Below the pieces are notes generated by a model. That model was not told the DNA's origin and did not search any database. It saw only the letters and a list, made by a program, of their open reading frames with translations. Positions 1-8,396 of a stretch of DNA of 64,000 nucleotides are shown here, in pieces. Position 1 is the first letter of the stretch. Every line of letters starts with the position of its first letter. This stretch comes from Chitinophagales bacterium (GTDB lineage Bacteria; Bacteroidota; Bacteroidia; Chitinophagales; Saprospiraceae). The stretch lies in the NCBI GenBank assembly GCA_017303475.1, contig JAFLBO010000004.1, forward strand, positions 1 to 64,000, written 5' to 3'. The translations under genes and the position numbers were made by a program.

Positions 1-2
1 TG

Positions 3-1331
3 CATACGATTACGGTGGAATTGTTACCCTTGCCTGCGCCCACGAGCGAGACGCGGCAGATTTGCACTGGCGATTCTACCCTTGTGTTTGGCGCTTTTGT
101 AAAAACCGCCGGGGTCTATCCACAAACCTTCAGCAGCGCCAACGGCTGCGATTCGGTGCATACGATTACCGTACAATTGTTACCCTTGCCCACGCCAACC
201 GGCGAGACGCGGCAGATCTGCACTGGCGACTCCACTCTTGTGTTTGGCGCTTTTGTAAAAACAGCCGGGACTTATCCACAAACCTTTAATAGCGCCAACG
301 GCTGCGATTCGGTGCATACGATTACCGTACAATTGTTACCCTTGCCCACGCCAACCGGCGAGACGCGCCTGATTTGCACTGGCGATTCCACTCTTGTGTT
401 TGGCGCTTATGTAAAAACAGCCGGGGTCTATCCACAAACCTTCAATAGCGCCAGCGGCTGCGATTCGGTGCATACGGTTACGGTGGAATTGTTACCCTTG
501 CCTGCGCCCACAAGCGAGACGCGCCAGATTTGTGCGGGCGACTCCACTCTGGTGTTTGGTACGTATGTACAAACCGCCGGTGAGTACAGTCAGCTGTTCA
601 GCAATGCACAAGGCTGTGATTCAACACACAGCATTACAGTAGCTTTATTGGCAGAATGGGAGCGATTTGATTCCCTGTTACTCTGCTCCGGCGATTCCGT
701 GCTGGTGCAAGGGCAATGGATTGCAGCACCTGGTGTCTATCAGTTTTTGTTGCCGGCCTTGAATGGCTGCGACACCCTGTGGTCGTTGAACATACAGGAA
801 ATTCCGTCTTCGGCGCCGGTTTGGCAAATCCAGCAGCCCAATGCCCTCCAATCCACCGGCACCATACAAATAACCGGCCCGGCGGGCGCCACCTACAGTC
901 TGGACGGGTTGCAATTCGCATCTGTTGCGGAATTTGAGGACTTGTTGCCCGGACAATACCTGTTGTATCAGCAGGAGCAAGGCTGTATTACGCAATATCC
1001 ATTCGAGATTTTACCCTGGCAGGAGCAGCAGTCGGATGCAGTGTATGCACCCAACATTTTTGCTCCGGATGCCGGGGGCGATAATGCCCGGTTTACCTTG
1101 TACACCGGCCTTACGGGTCAACGCAGCATTTTGTGGTTGCAGGTGTACGATCGGTGGGGTTCTTTGGTGTTTTCCGGGGAGAACATTGCCTTCAACGCTC
1201 CTGCCAGCGGCTGGGACGGACTTGTGCGAGGCAAAAATGCCACTCCGGGTGTGTATTTCTGGCAAGCCATGATTTTACAGGAGAACGGCGAACAGGAATT
1301 GTTCAAAGGAGATTTGACGCTAATTCGATAG
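3..1331 (+). CDS. T9SS-exported repeat adhesin with gliding-motility C-terminal domain (5' partial)
   Basis: The reading frame is open to the left edge; the first visible codons (H-T-I-T-V-E) continue the repeat, so the true start lies upstream. The visible 442 residues hold four near-identical 52-residue repeats, each with two Cys (ICTGDS and GCDSVHT), then a diverged fifth repeat and a C-terminal domain of about 85 residues beginning near NIFAPDAGGDN and ending FKGDLTLIR. That end matches the gliding-motility-associated CHU_C type sorting domain, which in known relatives directs type IX export and surface attachment. Function is inferred to be surface adhesion or structure; the repeats match no enzyme I know. 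The stop codon sits inside a perfect palindrome, and a rho-independent terminator follows. Confidence 0.85.
   Translation, partial: HTITVELLPLPAPTSETRQICTGDSTLVFGAFVKTAGVYPQTFSSANGCDSVHTITVQLLPLPTPTGETRQICTGDSTLVFGAFVKTAGTYPQTFNSANGCDSVHTITVQLLPLPTPTGETRLICTGDSTLVFGAYVKTAGVYPQTFNSASGCDSVHTVTVELLPLPAPTSETRQICAGDSTLVFGTYVQTAGEYSQLFSNAQGCDSTHSITVALLAEWERFDSLLLCSGDSVLVQGQWIAAPGVYQFLLPALNGCDTLWSLNIQEIPSSAPVWQIQQPNALQSTGTIQITGPAGATYSLDGLQFASVAEFEDLLPGQYLLYQQEQGCITQYPFEILPWQEQQSDAVYAPNIFAPDAGGDNARFTLYTGLTGQRSILWLQVYDRWGSLVFSGENIAFNAPASGWDGLVRGKNATPGVYFWQAMILQENGEQELFKGDLTLIR
21..644 (+). repeat. four in-frame 156-bp tandem repeats inside the adhesin gene
   Basis: Units begin at 21, 177, 333 and 489, each 156 bp (52 codons). 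The first three are nearly identical at the DNA level and the fourth is more diverged. The unit length is a multiple of three, so gain or loss of units keeps the frame and would change adhesin length. More units probably lie left of the window edge. Confidence 0.9.
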
Positions 1332-1366
1332 TGAGAGTCTCACTTTAAGTGAGACTCTCACTATCG
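1326..1366. repeat. perfect palindrome with GAGAGTCTCACT core
   Basis: Two perfect 20-bp arms around a single T (arm CGATAGTGAGAGTCTCACTT). The left arm contains the last codons and TAG stop of the adhesin gene. The same core recurs at 1488 and 55922 with different outer sequence. There is no T-run directly after it; a separate terminator follows 35 bp later. Confidence 0.85.
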
Positions 1367-1400
1367 AACGGTAGGAAAGGATCTTTTTTCCCATGCGAGT

Positions 1401-1436
1401 AGCCGCCTTCCAAAAGTGGGAGGCGGCTTGTTTTTT
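1401..1436 (+). terminator. rho-independent terminator of the adhesin gene
   Basis: An 11-bp stem (AGCCGCCTTCC with GGGAGGCGGCT, one wobble pair) and 6-nt loop are followed by TTGTTTTTT. It lies 70 bp after the adhesin stop on the same strand. Confidence 0.8.
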
Positions 1437-1487
1437 ATTACATGATTGAGGAGTACATGCGTGGAGCAGGGGGCGTTCGGCCGGGCT

Positions 1488-1526
1488 TATATTGAGAGTC
1501 TCACTTAGAGTGAGACTCTCAATATA
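1488..1526. repeat. second palindrome of the GAGAGTCTCACT family
   Basis: Perfect 18-bp arms around TAG. The core is shared with 1326-1366 but the outer bases differ (TATAT here). It lies in the convergent spacer between the adhesin and rtcB. Confidence 0.8.
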
Positions 1527-1596
1527 GCGTGCTTAACCCAAACGCAATGCCCCCCTCTCCCCTCATGTATTCATGTACGCTTCAATCATGTACTCA

Positions 1597-2805
1597 TCAG
1601 TCTTCCCGGCTTCCATCATCTGCCATACGCACCATTTTGGGCGAAAAACGGGCGATAACATCCACCAGATCGCGTTGGGCATCCATTACGGCGTGTATGT
1701 TTTTATAAGCCATGGGCGCTTCATCCAGGCCGCCTCCGATGAGGCTGACGCCGGCTTTTTCCAGCAGGTCGCGCATTTCGTGTTTGCGCACCTGTTTGAG
1801 GGCCTGGGTGCGACTCATTTGTCGGCCGGCGCCGTGGGAGGCAGAGTGGAGGGAAGAAGTTTCGCCCCGGCCGCGTACCAGAAAGCCCGGGGCGGTCATG
1901 GAGCCCGGAATAATGCCCATCACGTCTTTTCCGGCAGGGGTGGCGCCTTTTCGGTGTACGATTAGTTCTTCTCCGTTCAGTATTTCTTTCCAGGCAAAAT
2001 TGTGGTGGTTTTCCACCCGGGCCAATACCGTTCCACCAATAGCTTTGCTCAGTTTTCGGTGGATTACCTCATGGCAGGCAGAGGCGTAATCGCCAGCCAG
2101 ATTCATGGCCATCCAGTATTCCTGGCCAGCCTCGGAATCCAGGTCCAGATAGGCCAGGTTGGCAGCAAAAGAAGGTAGTGGGCAGCAGTCTTTGGCCAGT
2201 TTGGTGTAATGCCCGGCTATGGTGGCGCCCAGTCCACGGGAGCCGGAATGTGTGAGCAAGGCCAGGTATCGGCCTTTTTTTACACCCAAAACGGAATCAG
2301 ATTCCGAAAAATCAATAATACCCCATTCTACAAAATGATTGCCGCCGCCGGAAGAGCCCAGTTGTTCAAAAGCTTTGTCTTTGAGTCCGCGCAAAAGTTT
2401 GTTCATGCCAAACTCCTTTCGGTCCAGCACCTGATGGTATGCGCGGTCTTTCCCGGAGAATCCTTTACCGGCGCCAAAAGCGGTATGGGTCATGAGTTCG
2501 CGCTTGTACAACGAACGACGTTCCAGAAAATGCTCCTCCGGAATATCGTACACCGTGAGCGCCATCCGGCAACCAATATCTACCCCAACGCCATACGGAA
2601 TCACCGCATTGCGTGTGGCCAGCACTCCGCCAATGGGCAATCCGTAGCCCTGGTGCGCATCAGGCATGAGCGCTCCGGCCACCGTTACCGGCAATTGCAT
2701 GGCAGTGTTCATTTGGTTCAGTGCGCCTTCTTCAATGGCGTCTTGTCCAAAAACTGCGTATGGCAAGGGGTTTTCCCGCAGGGAAGTAAAATGCTCTGGT
2801 TTCAT
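1597..2805 (-). CDS. rtcB: RNA-splicing ligase RtcB
   Basis: GTP- and Mn-dependent ligase that joins 2',3'-cyclic phosphate or 3'-phosphate RNA ends to 5'-OH ends, acting in tRNA and RNA repair in the cytoplasm. The 402 residues are the normal family length. Visible signatures are MPDAHQGYGLPIGG (about 48-60), GVDIGC with metal ligands D76 and C79, GGGNHF (153-158), HSGSRGLG (from H186), the NHHNFAWKE block (267-275), and SASHGAGR with H324 as the expected GMP-accepting histidine. The ATG start gives the usual N-terminus. No RtcA or archease gene is adjacent, and it appears to be transcribed alone. A MITE lies 46 bp upstream of the start. Confidence 0.96.
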   Translation of the reverse strand: MKPEHFTSLRENPLPYAVFGQDAIEEGALNQMNTAMQLPVTVAGALMPDAHQGYGLPIGGVLATRNAVIPYGVGVDIGCRMALTVYDIPEEHFLERRSLYKRELMTHTAFGAGKGFSGKDRAYHQVLDRKEFGMNKLLRGLKDKAFEQLGSSGGGNHFVEWGIIDFSESDSVLGVKKGRYLALLTHSGSRGLGATIAGHYTKLAKDCCPLPSFAANLAYLDLDSEAGQEYWMAMNLAGDYASACHEVIHRKLSKAIGGTVLARVENHHNFAWKEILNGEELIVHRKGATPAGKDVMGIIPGSMTAPGFLVRGRGETSSLHSASHGAGRQMSRTQALKQVRKHEMRDLLEKAGVSLIGGGLDEAPMAYKNIHAVMDAQRDLVDVIARFSPKMVRMADDGSRED

Positions 2806-2853
2806 AAATTACCGGTCAATAACCTGAAAAGGAGGCGTAAAGTTCCGGTCTAA

Positions 2854-3014
2854 GAGCATGTTGGGGATTTTCTTGCCGGGCCAAAAACTGTCCTTTTTCC
2901 GCCATTTTTCACCTTTTTTCAGTCACGTAACTCAGGCTATGCTTCTTCAAAAACGCAAAAACTGACGAAAAAAGCTCAAATTTTTGACTCCGTCAGAAAA
3001 TCCCCAACATGCTC
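2854..3014. mobile_element. MITE copy 1 (161 bp)
   Basis: Perfect 20-bp terminal inverted repeats, GAGCATGTTGGGGATTTTCT at the left and its reverse complement at the right, flanked by TAA direct repeats (2851-2853 and 3015-3017). There is no coding capacity for a transposase. The interior is nearly identical to copy 2 (12988-13151) except for about 11-14 bp in the centre. The remaining spacer up to the cupin gene (3018-3132) shows no clear feature. Confidence 0.85.
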
Positions 3015-3132
3015 TAAGTTCTGCAAAGGCTCCTTTTTAGGTAACTCATCCTCCTTATTTGGCAACTCATCCACTTCCATTTGATATTCGTTTCTATTGA
3101 AATGCACCTTTCCGGTTCAATAATTCGAAGTT

Positions 3133-3681
3133 ATGAACCCAAAAACGAATGCCAATTCTCTGGTTCGGAGTTTTCAAAATCCGGTAACCGGACATCAATT
3201 TGACATCATCCAGGACGCACAAACCACCAATGGTGCATTGTTGGATATGGAGGTTATTTACCCGCCGCAATCAATTGAGCCGCCCCGGCATTATCACCCA
3301 TTCCAAACAGAACATTTTACCATTTTGGAAGGTGAAATGAGCATTCGGATAAATGGTCAATTGCGCGTGTATCATGCGGGTGAAAGCATTGAAATGCCAC
3401 CTAATGTACATCACTCCATGTGGAACAGCGGACATTCTCCAACCCGAATGCATTGGCGCATCAGTCCGGCATTGCAAAGTGAAGCGTTGTTTTTCAGCCT
3501 GGCCACACTGGCGGGCGAGGGTAAAACCGATCTGCAAGGCAAACCATCCCTCTTGTATGCAGGTATACTTTTCAATCGCTTTTCCAGGGAATTCCGATTA
3601 AGCAACCCACCATATGTGGTTCAAAAATGGCTTTTCCGGATGCTTGCGCAAGTAGGCGCCTGGCTGGGCCTTAAAGCCTGA
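3133..3681 (+). CDS. cupin-domain protein
   Basis: 182 residues with one cupin beta-barrel near residues 45-105: the RHYHPFQTEHFTILEGE motif supplies the His/His/Glu metal ligands, and a second motif around PPNVHHSMWNSG supplies another His. The C-terminal 70 residues are hydrophobic and aromatic and may pack against a membrane or partner. No substrate can be named. It opens a run of co-directional genes with two cytochromes c and a second cupin (7209-7769). A hairpin terminator directly after it suggests at least partly separate transcription from the cytochrome gene. Confidence 0.8.
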   Translation: MNPKTNANSLVRSFQNPVTGHQFDIIQDAQTTNGALLDMEVIYPPQSIEPPRHYHPFQTEHFTILEGEMSIRINGQLRVYHAGESIEMPPNVHHSMWNSGHSPTRMHWRISPALQSEALFFSLATLAGEGKTDLQGKPSLLYAGILFNRFSREFRLSNPPYVVQKWLFRMLAQVGAWLGLKA

Positions 3682-3703
3682 TTCTTTTTTACAGACACAC
3701 CGG

Positions 3704-3732
3704 GTCTTCTGGCAATGTGCCGGAGGACTTTT
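3704..3732 (+). terminator. probable rho-independent terminator or attenuator
   Basis: An 11-bp stem (GTCTTCTGGCA with TGCCGGAGGAC, two G-U pairs) and ATG loop are followed by TTTT. It lies between the cupin and the diheme cytochrome; the short T-run suggests partial read-through. Confidence 0.6.
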
Positions 3733-3760
3733 CATTTGCTTTGAAAACAACAACTCTATT

Positions 3761-4741
3761 ATGAAAATGATTTTTAAAATCCTGGGTTACACCACAGGCC
3801 TTCTTTTGCTGCTCATTGCTGGCAGTTTAGCTTATTTCCATCTGAATGGAATTCCAGAATACGAATACGCGCCTCCCGAAGCGATTAAACAATTAATGGC
3901 GCCTAAAGACAGCGCACACATTGCCCGGGGAGCAGCTATTGGCGCCATGCACTGTGTAGCCTGCCATGCAGGAACAGACGGTAAACTCGTTGGAAAACCC
4001 CTCGTTGATCTGCCAGAAATGTTCGGAAAACTGAATAGCTTGAACATAACTCAGGATTCTATTCATGGTATTGGCGCCTGGACAGACGGAGAATTGTACT
4101 ATTTCTTGCGCACCGGCATACATAAGGATGGTTCCTGGTCGCCCCCTTTTATGCCCAAATACAATTTGATGGCAGACGAAGATTTGAAATCGGTAATTGC
4201 CTGGTTGCGTTCCAATGATTCAAGATTAGCGCCAGATCAAAGGGAATATCCACCCAACCAGTATAATTTATTGGTAAAAACACTGGGCAATGTATTGATT
4301 ACACCACCGCCATTGCCGGAACAGCCCATCCTTGTTCCTGATGTGTCCAACCGGGTAGCTTACGGAAAGTATGTGGCAGACGGGCTGAGTAATTGTTACA
4401 TCTGCCACTCTGCCGATATGTTGAAGAACGATATACTGGTGCCGGAAAGAAGCGCCGGCTATTACGGGGGAGGCAATGCGTTGCGTACGCCGGAGGGTAA
4501 GGAGATTTTTTCTGCCAATCTGACGATGGACCCTGAAACCGGGTTGGGTAACTGGAGCCGGCAGGAATTTATAGATGCCGTCAGATTCGGGAAAAAGCGA
4601 AGCGGAGGGATGGTGTCGCAGCCAATGTCGCCGCATTCCATGTTGACTGATGATGAAGTGAGCGCCATTTTTGATTACCTCCAAACAGTGCCTGTTATTC
4701 ACAATCCGGGCTTGAAGTCTCAGGCAGGCGTTAGGCATTAA
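3761..4741 (+). CDS. diheme c-type cytochrome, membrane anchored
   Basis: 326 residues. An N-terminal hydrophobic segment (about 5-27) acts as signal anchor, followed by two cytochrome c domains: heme motif CVACH at 65-69 and CYICH at 212-216. Candidate axial Met residues lie after each heme (PPFMPKYNLM near 129-137; GGMVSQPMSPHSM near 285-297). Each domain ends with the usual helix (DEDLKSVIAWLRS; DDEVSAIFDYLQT). It resembles the small diheme cytochromes that accept electrons from periplasmic dehydrogenases (family knowledge). The donor enzyme is not in the window. It is probably coupled functionally with the monoheme cytochrome at 5467. Confidence 0.85.
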   Translation: MKMIFKILGYTTGLLLLLIAGSLAYFHLNGIPEYEYAPPEAIKQLMAPKDSAHIARGAAIGAMHCVACHAGTDGKLVGKPLVDLPEMFGKLNSLNITQDSIHGIGAWTDGELYYFLRTGIHKDGSWSPPFMPKYNLMADEDLKSVIAWLRSNDSRLAPDQREYPPNQYNLLVKTLGNVLITPPPLPEQPILVPDVSNRVAYGKYVADGLSNCYICHSADMLKNDILVPERSAGYYGGGNALRTPEGKEIFSANLTMDPETGLGNWSRQEFIDAVRFGKKRSGGMVSQPMSPHSMLTDDEVSAIFDYLQTVPVIHNPGLKSQAGVRH

Positions 4742-4868
4742 CCACAGCTCTTTTGTACTGTTTAACCATGTTTTGGCGGTTATCTGGAGCTTTAAGCCAA
4801 ATATCCAGCGCATTCAGGTTGCTAAAAATGGCTATTCATCCGCCGAATTTGTCAACTCATCCCCAAAC

Positions 4869-4900
4869 AATTGGCAACAGATAGCGCAGCGCTTCACCTT
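4869..4900 (+). promoter_or_regulatory. candidate Bacteroidota promoter for the DUF4345 gene
   Basis: TTG at 4869-4871, a 21-bp spacer, then CACCTTTG at 4893-4900. This matches the Bacteroidota sigma-A pattern (TTG, 19-21 bp, TAnnTTTG) at all but one consensus base. It lies 33 bp before the ATG at 4933. Confidence 0.45.
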
Positions 4901-4932
4901 TGCATCATCAATTAAAGCTAAAAAACAAAAAC

Positions 4933-5355
4933 ATGAAAGGCAATCTTTTGACTACCCGCATATTCCTGATACTGCTTGCGCTGGCAACCCTCAACATCGC
5001 CATCCAGGCTATTCTCGATCCTCAGGCCATTTTTGATAATGTTCAGGTGCAGTTGGGCAACATCACGGCCCGCAATTCTGTACGAGCCTTGTACGGCGGC
5101 GTTAACCTGGCATTCGGACTTTTCTGGCTGTACACCGCTTTCCGCCACCAAACTACCGGACTTATCCTGGCGCTCCTGTACACCGGAGGTTTTGCCCTGG
5201 GGCGTTTGTTGAGTGTGTTGATGGACGGGATGCCGGGCGAGTTTGCCATGCAGTGGCTGGTTACTGAAACGGTTTTTGCCCTGCTCGCTGCCGGATTACT
5301 TTACTGGAACGGCAAAGCAAAACAATCTACCCGGACCTCCCTGAAAATGGGTTGA
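4933..5355 (+). CDS. DUF4345-like small membrane protein
   Basis: 140 residues with about four hydrophobic segments. The stretch around YGGVNLAFGLFWL and GGFALGRLLSVLMDG resembles DUF4345, a family of unknown function. The ATG at 4933 is chosen over an upstream in-frame ATG at 4900 because the signal-like sequence begins there and the upstream residues (HHQLKLKNKN) look like leader DNA. The setting between two cytochrome genes suggests a membrane role linked to the electron-transfer set, but that is inference. Confidence 0.65.
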   Translation: MKGNLLTTRIFLILLALATLNIAIQAILDPQAIFDNVQVQLGNITARNSVRALYGGVNLAFGLFWLYTAFRHQTTGLILALLYTGGFALGRLLSVLMDGMPGEFAMQWLVTETVFALLAAGLLYWNGKAKQSTRTSLKMG

Positions 5356-5466
5356 AGTTGAACACCGGTTTAGCCGGCTAAAACTTTCCAAGACTTCATT
5401 TTCAAAACAGGAGAAAACCTCCATACATTGACCCGATTTCTAATATTAAACAATCTGGCTTAACAC

Positions 5467-6066
5467 ATGAAACCCTATTTGATTGCCCTTACCGGGCTTG
5501 CGATTGCTGTAATCGCTGCACAATGCACCTCAAAAACCGAAACTGCCCCAGAAGCCGCCGCTGCCGCCGCAACTAAAGCAGACCCGGCTGCTCAAATCAA
5601 ACGCGGTGAATACCTGGTGAGTATTGCCGGTTGCAACGACTGCCACACGCCAAAGGTAATGACCGACAAAGGCCCGGCGCTCAACACCCAGCGCCTGTTG
5701 TCTGGCCACATTGCCGAAGAAGTACTGCCAGCCATTACCGACAAAAAAATGATTGCGCCGGGTCAATGGGCCCTGTTCAATTCCAGTCTGACGGCTGCTG
5801 TTGGTCCATGGGGCGTGTCGTTTGCCGCCAACCTTACGCCAGACGACACCGGTTTGGGCAACTGGACCTTTGAACAGTTTGAAAAAGCGCTCCGTGAGGG
5901 CAAATCCAAAGGCATGGATGGTACACGTCCGCTGTTGCCTCCCATGCCCTGGCAAAACACCGCACAGATGACGGACGAAGACATGCGCGCCATTTTTGCC
6001 TACCTGAAATCCCTCCCTCCGGTGAAAAATGCAGTGCCTAACCCCATTCCTCCAACCAATATCTGA
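5467..6066 (+). CDS. monoheme cytochrome c lipoprotein
   Basis: 199 residues. The lipoprotein signal ends at C20 (IAAQC), then comes an Ala-rich linker (28-36) and a single cytochrome c domain with heme motif CNDCH at 56-60. Candidate axial Met is in the PPMPW segment. The final helix (DEDMRAIFAYLKSLPP) is typical of class I cytochromes c. It is similar in architecture to each half of the diheme cytochrome upstream. It is predicted to be anchored facing the periplasm and to shuttle electrons for an unidentified dehydrogenase. Confidence 0.85.
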   Translation: MKPYLIALTGLAIAVIAAQCTSKTETAPEAAAAAATKADPAAQIKRGEYLVSIAGCNDCHTPKVMTDKGPALNTQRLLSGHIAEEVLPAITDKKMIAPGQWALFNSSLTAAVGPWGVSFAANLTPDDTGLGNWTFEQFEKALREGKSKGMDGTRPLLPPMPWQNTAQMTDEDMRAIFAYLKSLPPVKNAVPNPIPPTNI

Positions 6067-6080
6067 AAACAGCTCCCCAC

Positions 6081-6113
6081 GGTTGAGATGCGCTGAATAG
6101 CTGCATCTCAACC
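6081..6113 (+). other. intercistronic hairpin
   Basis: A perfect 11-bp stem (GGTTGAGATGC with GCATCTCAACC) around an 11-nt loop sits between the cytochrome and the next gene. There is no T-run, so it may be an mRNA stabiliser rather than a terminator. Confidence 0.5.
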
Positions 6114-6156
6114 CGAAAGGGAGGAAAGTGCCAGACAACCAAAAGATTACTAAGCT

Positions 6157-7167
6157 ATGAAACACCTGACCCTATTGTTGGGGTGCATCGTTACAGTGTG
6201 CACCCAAGTCAAGGTTTTGGCCCAGCCGCTGGTGAATACCGATGTTGTATTGATGGTCAGAAACCTGCCGGCGCCGCCTGCCAACCTTCAGGAAGCATAT
6301 GCGAGGGTTTTCCCGAACAATGCAACCTACCCGGAAACCCGGCAGTTTTATCAGCCAGATTTTCAGAAGATTGAGCAGGCATACCAGGAAGGGCAGCAAC
6401 TACTCCAGGCATTTTACCTGAAAAACCCAACCGGTATGGTAGCGCCTGCGCAAACTGCCCCCGCTAACAAGGTATCTGCGCAACAGCAAAATGCCATGGA
6501 TGCAGCCACCGCCGAACTGGCTCAGAAAATGATGAGCGATCCGGCGTTTGCCCAGCAGTTTGCCCGCATGAGTGAGCAGGAACAACAGGCCTACATCACC
6601 AAAACACTTTCGGATAAAGGGATTAAACCGGTGGCCGGTAAGCCCAATACGGACCAACGCACTATGCCCGGGATGGACATAGACTGGATGACCCTTTGCC
6701 AGGATTACGCCAGCGCCTCTACCAACCTGACGCCATGGACCCAACTCAGCGCGCTGCAGCAAAAATATGCCGGTGAGCATGCCGCTATCAACAGCCAAAC
6801 CGATGCAGAGATCAAGCAGTTGCCCATGATTTCCTTTGGAGAATATGGTCATGATCACGATCCCGAAAAAGTAAAGGCCATCCGGAAAAAAGGCATGGAA
6901 AAACACCGGAAGACGGCAGATGCCATGATGAAAGAACTCAACCTGTTGTTTGCCCAAACCCGGGAAGAAGCGCAAAAAAACATGGCTCCGTTACAAAATG
7001 CCCTGCAGCGGGTGCAATACGGCAAAAGCTACGATTTCGGGATGCACTATCCGCTGGTGTTGCAAACCCAGTGTCAGATGATTGCAGCGGTCTCCACCCT
7101 GCTGGAAAACGAAATCAAGGCCATGGAAGAAGTAGCGCAATGGGAAAAAGAGGCGCGCCAGGAATAA
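6157..7167 (+). CDS. exported alpha-helical protein of unknown function
   Basis: 336 residues with an N-terminal signal peptide (cleavage likely after VKVLAQ, about 23). The rest is rich in Ala, Gln, Glu, Met and predicted helical. A middle segment (roughly 105-165) is Gln/Met/Ala-rich, and a short charged motif YGHDHDPEKVKAIRKK near 229-244 could bind metal. I do not recognise a family. It follows the cytochrome by 90 bp and precedes the second cupin by 41 bp, so it is probably co-transcribed with them. Confidence 0.6.
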   Translation: MKHLTLLLGCIVTVCTQVKVLAQPLVNTDVVLMVRNLPAPPANLQEAYARVFPNNATYPETRQFYQPDFQKIEQAYQEGQQLLQAFYLKNPTGMVAPAQTAPANKVSAQQQNAMDAATAELAQKMMSDPAFAQQFARMSEQEQQAYITKTLSDKGIKPVAGKPNTDQRTMPGMDIDWMTLCQDYASASTNLTPWTQLSALQQKYAGEHAAINSQTDAEIKQLPMISFGEYGHDHDPEKVKAIRKKGMEKHRKTADAMMKELNLLFAQTREEAQKNMAPLQNALQRVQYGKSYDFGMHYPLVLQTQCQMIAAVSTLLENEIKAMEEVAQWEKEARQE

Positions 7168-7208
7168 AACAACTTTGAAAACAAGCTATCAAACAAAAAC
7201 AAAAACGC

Positions 7209-7769
7209 ATGTCAGCAAATTATGTGTCCCGGCGGACAGTAGAAAATCCGCTCATCAAGGACAAAGCCACTTTTTTGGAAACGTCTGCCGAAACCAACGG
7301 CGCCCGCACACTCATCCGGATTGAACTAGCGCCGGACGGAGGGAATGACCTCCACTACCATCAATCATTCGACGAGACTTTTACGTCCATCAAAGGGCGG
7401 CTGGGTATTCAGGTTGGCAAAGAGATCCATATATTGGAGGAAGGCCAGTCCATGACAGCCAAAGCGGGTCAGCTTCATCGTTTTTTCAATCCTTCAAAGG
7501 AAGAAACCATCTTTTTTGATGTGACGCTGAATCCTGGGAGCGAAGGTTTTGAAACCACCATTTATGTAGCTTATGGTCTGGCAACAGACGGCTTAACGAC
7601 GCGAAAAAGCGTGCCTAAAAATCCGTATCACCTGGCCTTGTTGCTGCATTGGGGCGATACTCAAATGCCGGGCCTGATGCGTTGGTTTGAACCGGTTTTC
7701 CGTTGGTTGGCCCGTGTGGCTATACGCAAGGGTATTGACCGGGAACTCATTGCCCGCTATTGTCAATAA
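7209..7769 (+). CDS. second cupin-domain protein of the cluster
   Basis: 186 residues. The single cupin domain has ligands in HYHQSFDETFTSIKGR (about 50-65) and AKAGQLHRFFNPS (about 88-100). It has the same size and layout as the cupin at 3133, with a similar hydrophobic, basic C-terminal tail, so the two look like diverged paralogues flanking the cytochrome genes. Enzyme versus regulator cannot be told from sequence. Confidence 0.78.
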   Translation: MSANYVSRRTVENPLIKDKATFLETSAETNGARTLIRIELAPDGGNDLHYHQSFDETFTSIKGRLGIQVGKEIHILEEGQSMTAKAGQLHRFFNPSKEETIFFDVTLNPGSEGFETTIYVAYGLATDGLTTRKSVPKNPYHLALLLHWGDTQMPGLMRWFEPVFRWLARVAIRKGIDRELIARYCQ

Positions 7770-7798
7770 GCTGTTTTTCAACCATCACATTCTTACAC

Positions 7799-7897
7799 AT
7801 GAAAACCTTTGAAACTATGCTTTTGATCACCGGACTGATCGTAAGCGCTGCTGCTTTACGTGCTTATTTTGTGGGTAGAGGGGTTGCCCGCAGATAG
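7799..7897 (+). pseudogene. short ORF, probably a gene start cut off by a repeat block
   Basis: The ATG at 7799 opens 32 codons (MKTFETMLLITGLIVSAAAL then a short basic tail) that look like the start of a membrane protein. The frame stops just where the GTGGGTTTCC/CGCAGA repeat block begins, so the original gene may have been truncated. It could also be a genuine small membrane peptide. Confidence 0.4.
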
Positions 7898-8390
7898 TGG
7901 GTTTCCAGCTGAGAGTGGGTTTCCCGCTGAGAGTGGGTTTCCAGCTGAGAGGGGTTTCCCGCAGATTTTCGCAGATGAAACCGCAGATTTTCGCAGAAGG
8001 CGTTGGGTTTGGATTTTCCTCGTAGCCCAATGACTAAATGACCCCTAAATGACCTAAATGACTCCTAAATGACCTAAATGACTTCCAAATGACCCCTAAA
8101 TGACCCCTAAATGACCCAAATGCCCCAACCCTTCTAAAATTTCCGGAGAGTGGGTTTCCCGCAGATTTTCGCAGATGAAACCGCAGATTTTCGCAGAAGG
8201 CGTTGGGCTTGGATTTTCCTCGTAGCCCAATGACTAAATGACCCCTAAATGACCTAAATGACCCCTAAATGACCCCTAAATGACCTAAATGACCACTAAA
8301 TGATTCCCCAAATGACCACCAAATGACTCCCCAAATAACCCAAATAACCCAAATAACCTCCAATTTCTTTCAAACGTTTAAACAACTTCT
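7895..8390. repeat. intergenic repeat block (CGCAGATTTTCGCAGA units and AAATGACC array)
   Basis: The block contains four copies of a GTGGGTTTCC(A/C)GCTGAGA-like word, then a unit of about 110 bp present twice with 200-bp offset (from 7952 and from 8152), each carrying CGCAGATTTTCGCAGATGAA and running into irregular TAAATGACC(CC) arrays that extend to about 8360. No ORF or spacer structure was seen. This fills most of the 627-bp gap before the next gene. Confidence 0.85.
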
Positions 8391-8396
8391 TTAGCT

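Noticed and set aside
21..644. 156-bp tandem repeats considered as CRISPR or satellite
   Set aside because: They are in frame and encode a repeated protein domain with no spacers.
2209..2853. 214-codon frame opposite rtcB
   Set aside because: Shadow of a strongly conserved RtcB coding sequence.
8030..8390. AAATGACC array considered as CRISPR
   Set aside because: Unit is too short and irregular, no unique spacers of constant length, and no cas genes in the window.
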